In this document: positions 7,696 to 9,044 of the stretch, in pieces | How the letters are laid out: every line of letters begins with the position of its first letter | Numbering within the stretch: the first letter of the stretch is position 1 | Assembly: GCA_003503535.1 (NCBI GenBank) | Contig: DOCI01000067.1 | Location: 941-9,984, forward strand | Reading direction: 5' to 3' | Source: Planctomycetaceae bacterium | GTDB taxonomy: Bacteria; Planctomycetota; Planctomycetia; Planctomycetales; Planctomycetaceae | Length of the DNA stretch: 9,044 bases | The notes under the pieces: model-generated | Told to the model about the DNA's origin: nothing | The model's input: only the letters and a program-made list of their open reading frames with translations | Databases searched by the model: none | Position numbers and translations under genes: made by a program

Positions 7696-7800
7696 TCGGT
7701 TCGAAATGGAACTGGTTATCCATGAACTGACCAAATGAATGCCTCGATAATTAGCGAATTGAATTCCAGTACTTGAATCGGATACCATATCTGAACGCCA

Positions 7801-7830
7801 CTCGTCCCCAAGGTCCTACCTGGGAACAAG
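7801..7830. repeat. REP-like imperfect palindrome
   Basis: CTCGTCCCCAAGGT (7801-7814) and ACCTGGGAACAAG (7818-7830) form an imperfect hairpin around a short CCT centre. On the minus strand the mismatches become G-U wobbles, leaving mainly one unpaired base. The wording 'CTCGTTCCCA...TGGGAACGAG' is familiar as a dispersed short palindrome in many bacterial genomes. Membership of that kind of family is recalled and inferred rather than shown here. No U-run follows, so it is not a typical intrinsic terminator. Confidence 0.4.
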
Positions 7831-7861
7831 TTGTAATTTATTAATTGAGAGATCAACCAGA

Positions 7862-7879
7862 CAGCAAATGCATTTGCTG
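7862..7879 (+). promoter_or_regulatory. Perfect 18-bp palindrome touching the recJ Shine-Dalgarno sequence
   Basis: CAGCAAATGCATTTGCTG is its own exact reverse complement. One base later the recJ ribosome site AGGAGG (7881-7886) begins. As RNA it would fold into a 7-bp stem with a UGCA tetraloop directly beside the ribosome site; as DNA it could be an operator for a dimeric regulator. Both readings are inference, but the symmetry is exact. Confidence 0.45.
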
Positions 7880-7893
7880 CAGGAGGAAATCCC

Positions 7894-9044
7894 ATGCCAC
7901 GGGAATGGCAGTTTGTCAGTCACGATACCGGACTCGTTGAATCGTTGGCGCGAAATATTCGCAGCTCGACCTTACTGGCTCAGGTTTTAATCTCCCGCGG
8001 CATGAATCAGCCCGAGGACGCGAAAGATTTTCTCTCAGCAAAACTGAAAACCCTTCAGGAGCCTGAGCTGGTTCCCGGTGTGACCGAAGCGGCTGATGAA
8101 ATTGTCACTGCGATTCGAAATAAACGACGCATCACCATCTACGGGGATTACGATGTCGACGGGATGACGTCGACGTCCATTCTGTTTCATTGCATTAGCC
8201 AGGCTGGCGGAGTTGTCGATTACTACATTCCCTGCCGACTCGAAGAAGGTTATGGCCTGAACTGTGAAGCCCTTCGGGAACTGCATAACGAAGACCCAAC
8301 GCGGCTTGTTGTCACGGTCGATTGCGGTATCTCCAGTGTTGAAGAGGCGGCATTGGCGAACGAGTTGGGATTGGATTTGATCATTACCGATCACCACACC
8401 ATTCCCGATGAACTCCCGGCGGCAAAAATTCTTGTGCACCCCCGGATCGGTGAGGACTCTCAGGCTTTCCCGCATTTATGCGGAGCCGGCGTGGCGTTCA
8501 AACTCGCCTGGGCAGTCAGTAAACGTCTCGGCGATGGAGAACGCTCTGACGCACGGATGCGGAATTTTCTTAAAATGGCAGTTGGCCTGACGATGCTCGG
8601 AACTGTGGCAGATGTTGTTCCGCTCGTTGGTGAAAATCGATTGATCGTCAAGTACGGACTCGAAACACTACAACAGCAGGCCGGTGTTGGTCTGGCAGCG
8701 TTGATGAAAGAAATCGGCCTCATGGATAAGGCTTCGCTGACAGCCGAGGATATCGGTTTTGGGCTTTCTCCACGCTTGAATGCTGCAGGTCGTTTGGGAC
8801 AGGCCCGCCTTGCGGTCGAATTATTGACGACAAATCAAACCGATCGTGCCTCGCAACTGGCGACCTATCTGGATGGACTCAATAAACAGCGACAAACCGT
8901 CGAGCGAAAAATTCTCAAGCATGCTCGCGAAGAAATTCAGAATCATCCGGAATGGCTCGATCAACCCTGCCTGGTCATCGGACATAATGACTGGCATCCG
9001 GGGGTGATCGGAATTGTCGCCAGCCGGATCGCTGAGCAGTTTGA
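7894..9044 (+). CDS. recJ: Single-stranded-DNA-specific exonuclease RecJ (C-terminus beyond window)
   Basis: The first 383 codons are present and the frame is open to the window end; RecJ proteins are usually about 560-580 residues. RecJ degrades single-stranded DNA 5' to 3' in recombination and repair, using two metal ions. Visible DHH-phosphoesterase motifs: [11 protein letters not shown] with Asp85, Asp87 and Asp89; VDCGISS with Asp143; TDHHTIP with Asp166-His167-His168. The RecJ-typical GTVADVVPL (236-244) and [11 protein letters not shown] (292-302) link region follows, and the start of the DHHA1 domain shows [14 protein letters not shown] (365-378). All catalytic residues expected in this part are intact, so the gene looks functional. 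The ATG at 7894 is supported by a full AGGAGG Shine-Dalgarno sequence 7 nt upstream, itself preceded by an 18-bp palindrome. It is divergent from the secreted cytochrome-type gene and shows no operon partner inside the window. Confidence 0.96.
   Translation, partial: MPREWQFVSHDTGLVESLARNIRSSTLLAQVLISRGMNQPEDAKDFLSAKLKTLQEPELVPGVTEAADEIVTAIRNKRRITIYGDYDVDGMTSTSILFHCISQAGGVVDYYIPCRLEEGYGLNCEALRELHNEDPTRLVVTVDCGISSVEEAALANELGLDLIITDHHTIPDELPAAKILVHPRIGEDSQAFPHLCGAGVAFKLAWAVSKRLGDGERSDARMRNFLKMAVGLTMLGTVADVVPLVGENRLIVKYGLETLQQQAGVGLAALMKEIGLMDKASLTAEDIGFGLSPRLNAAGRLGQARLAVELLTTNQTDRASQLATYLDGLNKQRQTVERKILKHAREEIQNHPEWLDQPCLVIGHNDWHPGVIGIVASRIAEQF

Larger units (their letters stand above)
7536..7893. 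other. Divergent intergenic region between the secreted protein gene and recJ
   Basis: These 358 bp separate two divergently transcribed genes. They contain the candidate minus-strand promoter, a repeat-like imperfect palindrome (7801-7830), a weak plus-strand promoter candidate (TTGAAT at 7759-7764, TACCAT at 7783-7788, 18-bp spacer), and the palindrome next to the recJ ribosome site. A 68-codon minus-strand ORF (7517-7723) that overlaps the start of the downstream gene has no ribosome site and is not annotated. Confidence 0.5.

Noticed and set aside
7517..7723. 68-codon minus-strand ORF with a signal-peptide-like stretch (MRLLNNIFTLFVAFICLSS)
   Set aside because: It has no ribosome site at either ATG, overlaps the start of the large secreted protein gene by 19 bp, and spans the best promoter for that gene.
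1..9044. CRISPR array, tRNA, rRNA, complete insertion sequence, phage or defence genes
   Set aside because: I found no regularly spaced direct repeats, cloverleaf sequence, rRNA motif, transposase, integrase or recognised defence-domain gene anywhere in the window.

Overview
The window looks like chromosomal DNA of a planctomycete (Planctomycetota, probably a Planctomycetaceae relative such as Gimesia or Rubinisphaera; the genus is a guess). The main pointer is the 1087-residue secreted protein that joins a DUF1080 (3-keto-disaccharide hydrolase/lectin-like) domain, a planctomycete/verrucomicrobial-type beta-propeller and a C-terminal CxxCH cytochrome domain. This architecture is strongly enriched in that phylum. 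A short Flp-type pilin with a classic G|PTAVEY processing site and a PTS enzyme I with no sugar-specific EII partners nearby fit the same picture.

Layout. On the minus strand at the left edge is the N-terminal 90 codons of a glucokinase (1-270), preceded in the same direction by a two-TM hypothetical protein (349-1389); the two may form an operon. A roughly 330-bp intergenic stretch with palindromes leads to a lone plus-strand Flp pilin gene (1723-1896) with its own terminator (1975-2006). A second gene-poor stretch contains short inverted repeats and a doubtful 33-residue ORF. Next come two minus-strand genes separated by a strong intrinsic terminator: ptsI (2262-4010) and, upstream of it, the large secreted cytochrome-type protein (4272-7535). 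The right end is a divergent 358-bp intergenic region followed by plus-strand recJ (7894 to beyond the window), which has a perfect 18-bp palindrome touching its Shine-Dalgarno sequence.

How the genes relate. Glucokinase and enzyme I both concern phosphorylation of sugars or sugar-status signalling, but they lie in separate transcription units. The large DUF1080/propeller/cytochrome protein probably works outside the cytoplasmic membrane in oxidative breakdown of sugars or polysaccharides. RecJ is DNA-repair housekeeping. The genes do not form one obvious system; this looks like ordinary chromosome of mixed content. The less expected signals are the regulatory-looking palindromes ahead of the pilin and recJ genes, the repeat-like intergenic hairpins, and the isolated pilin gene.
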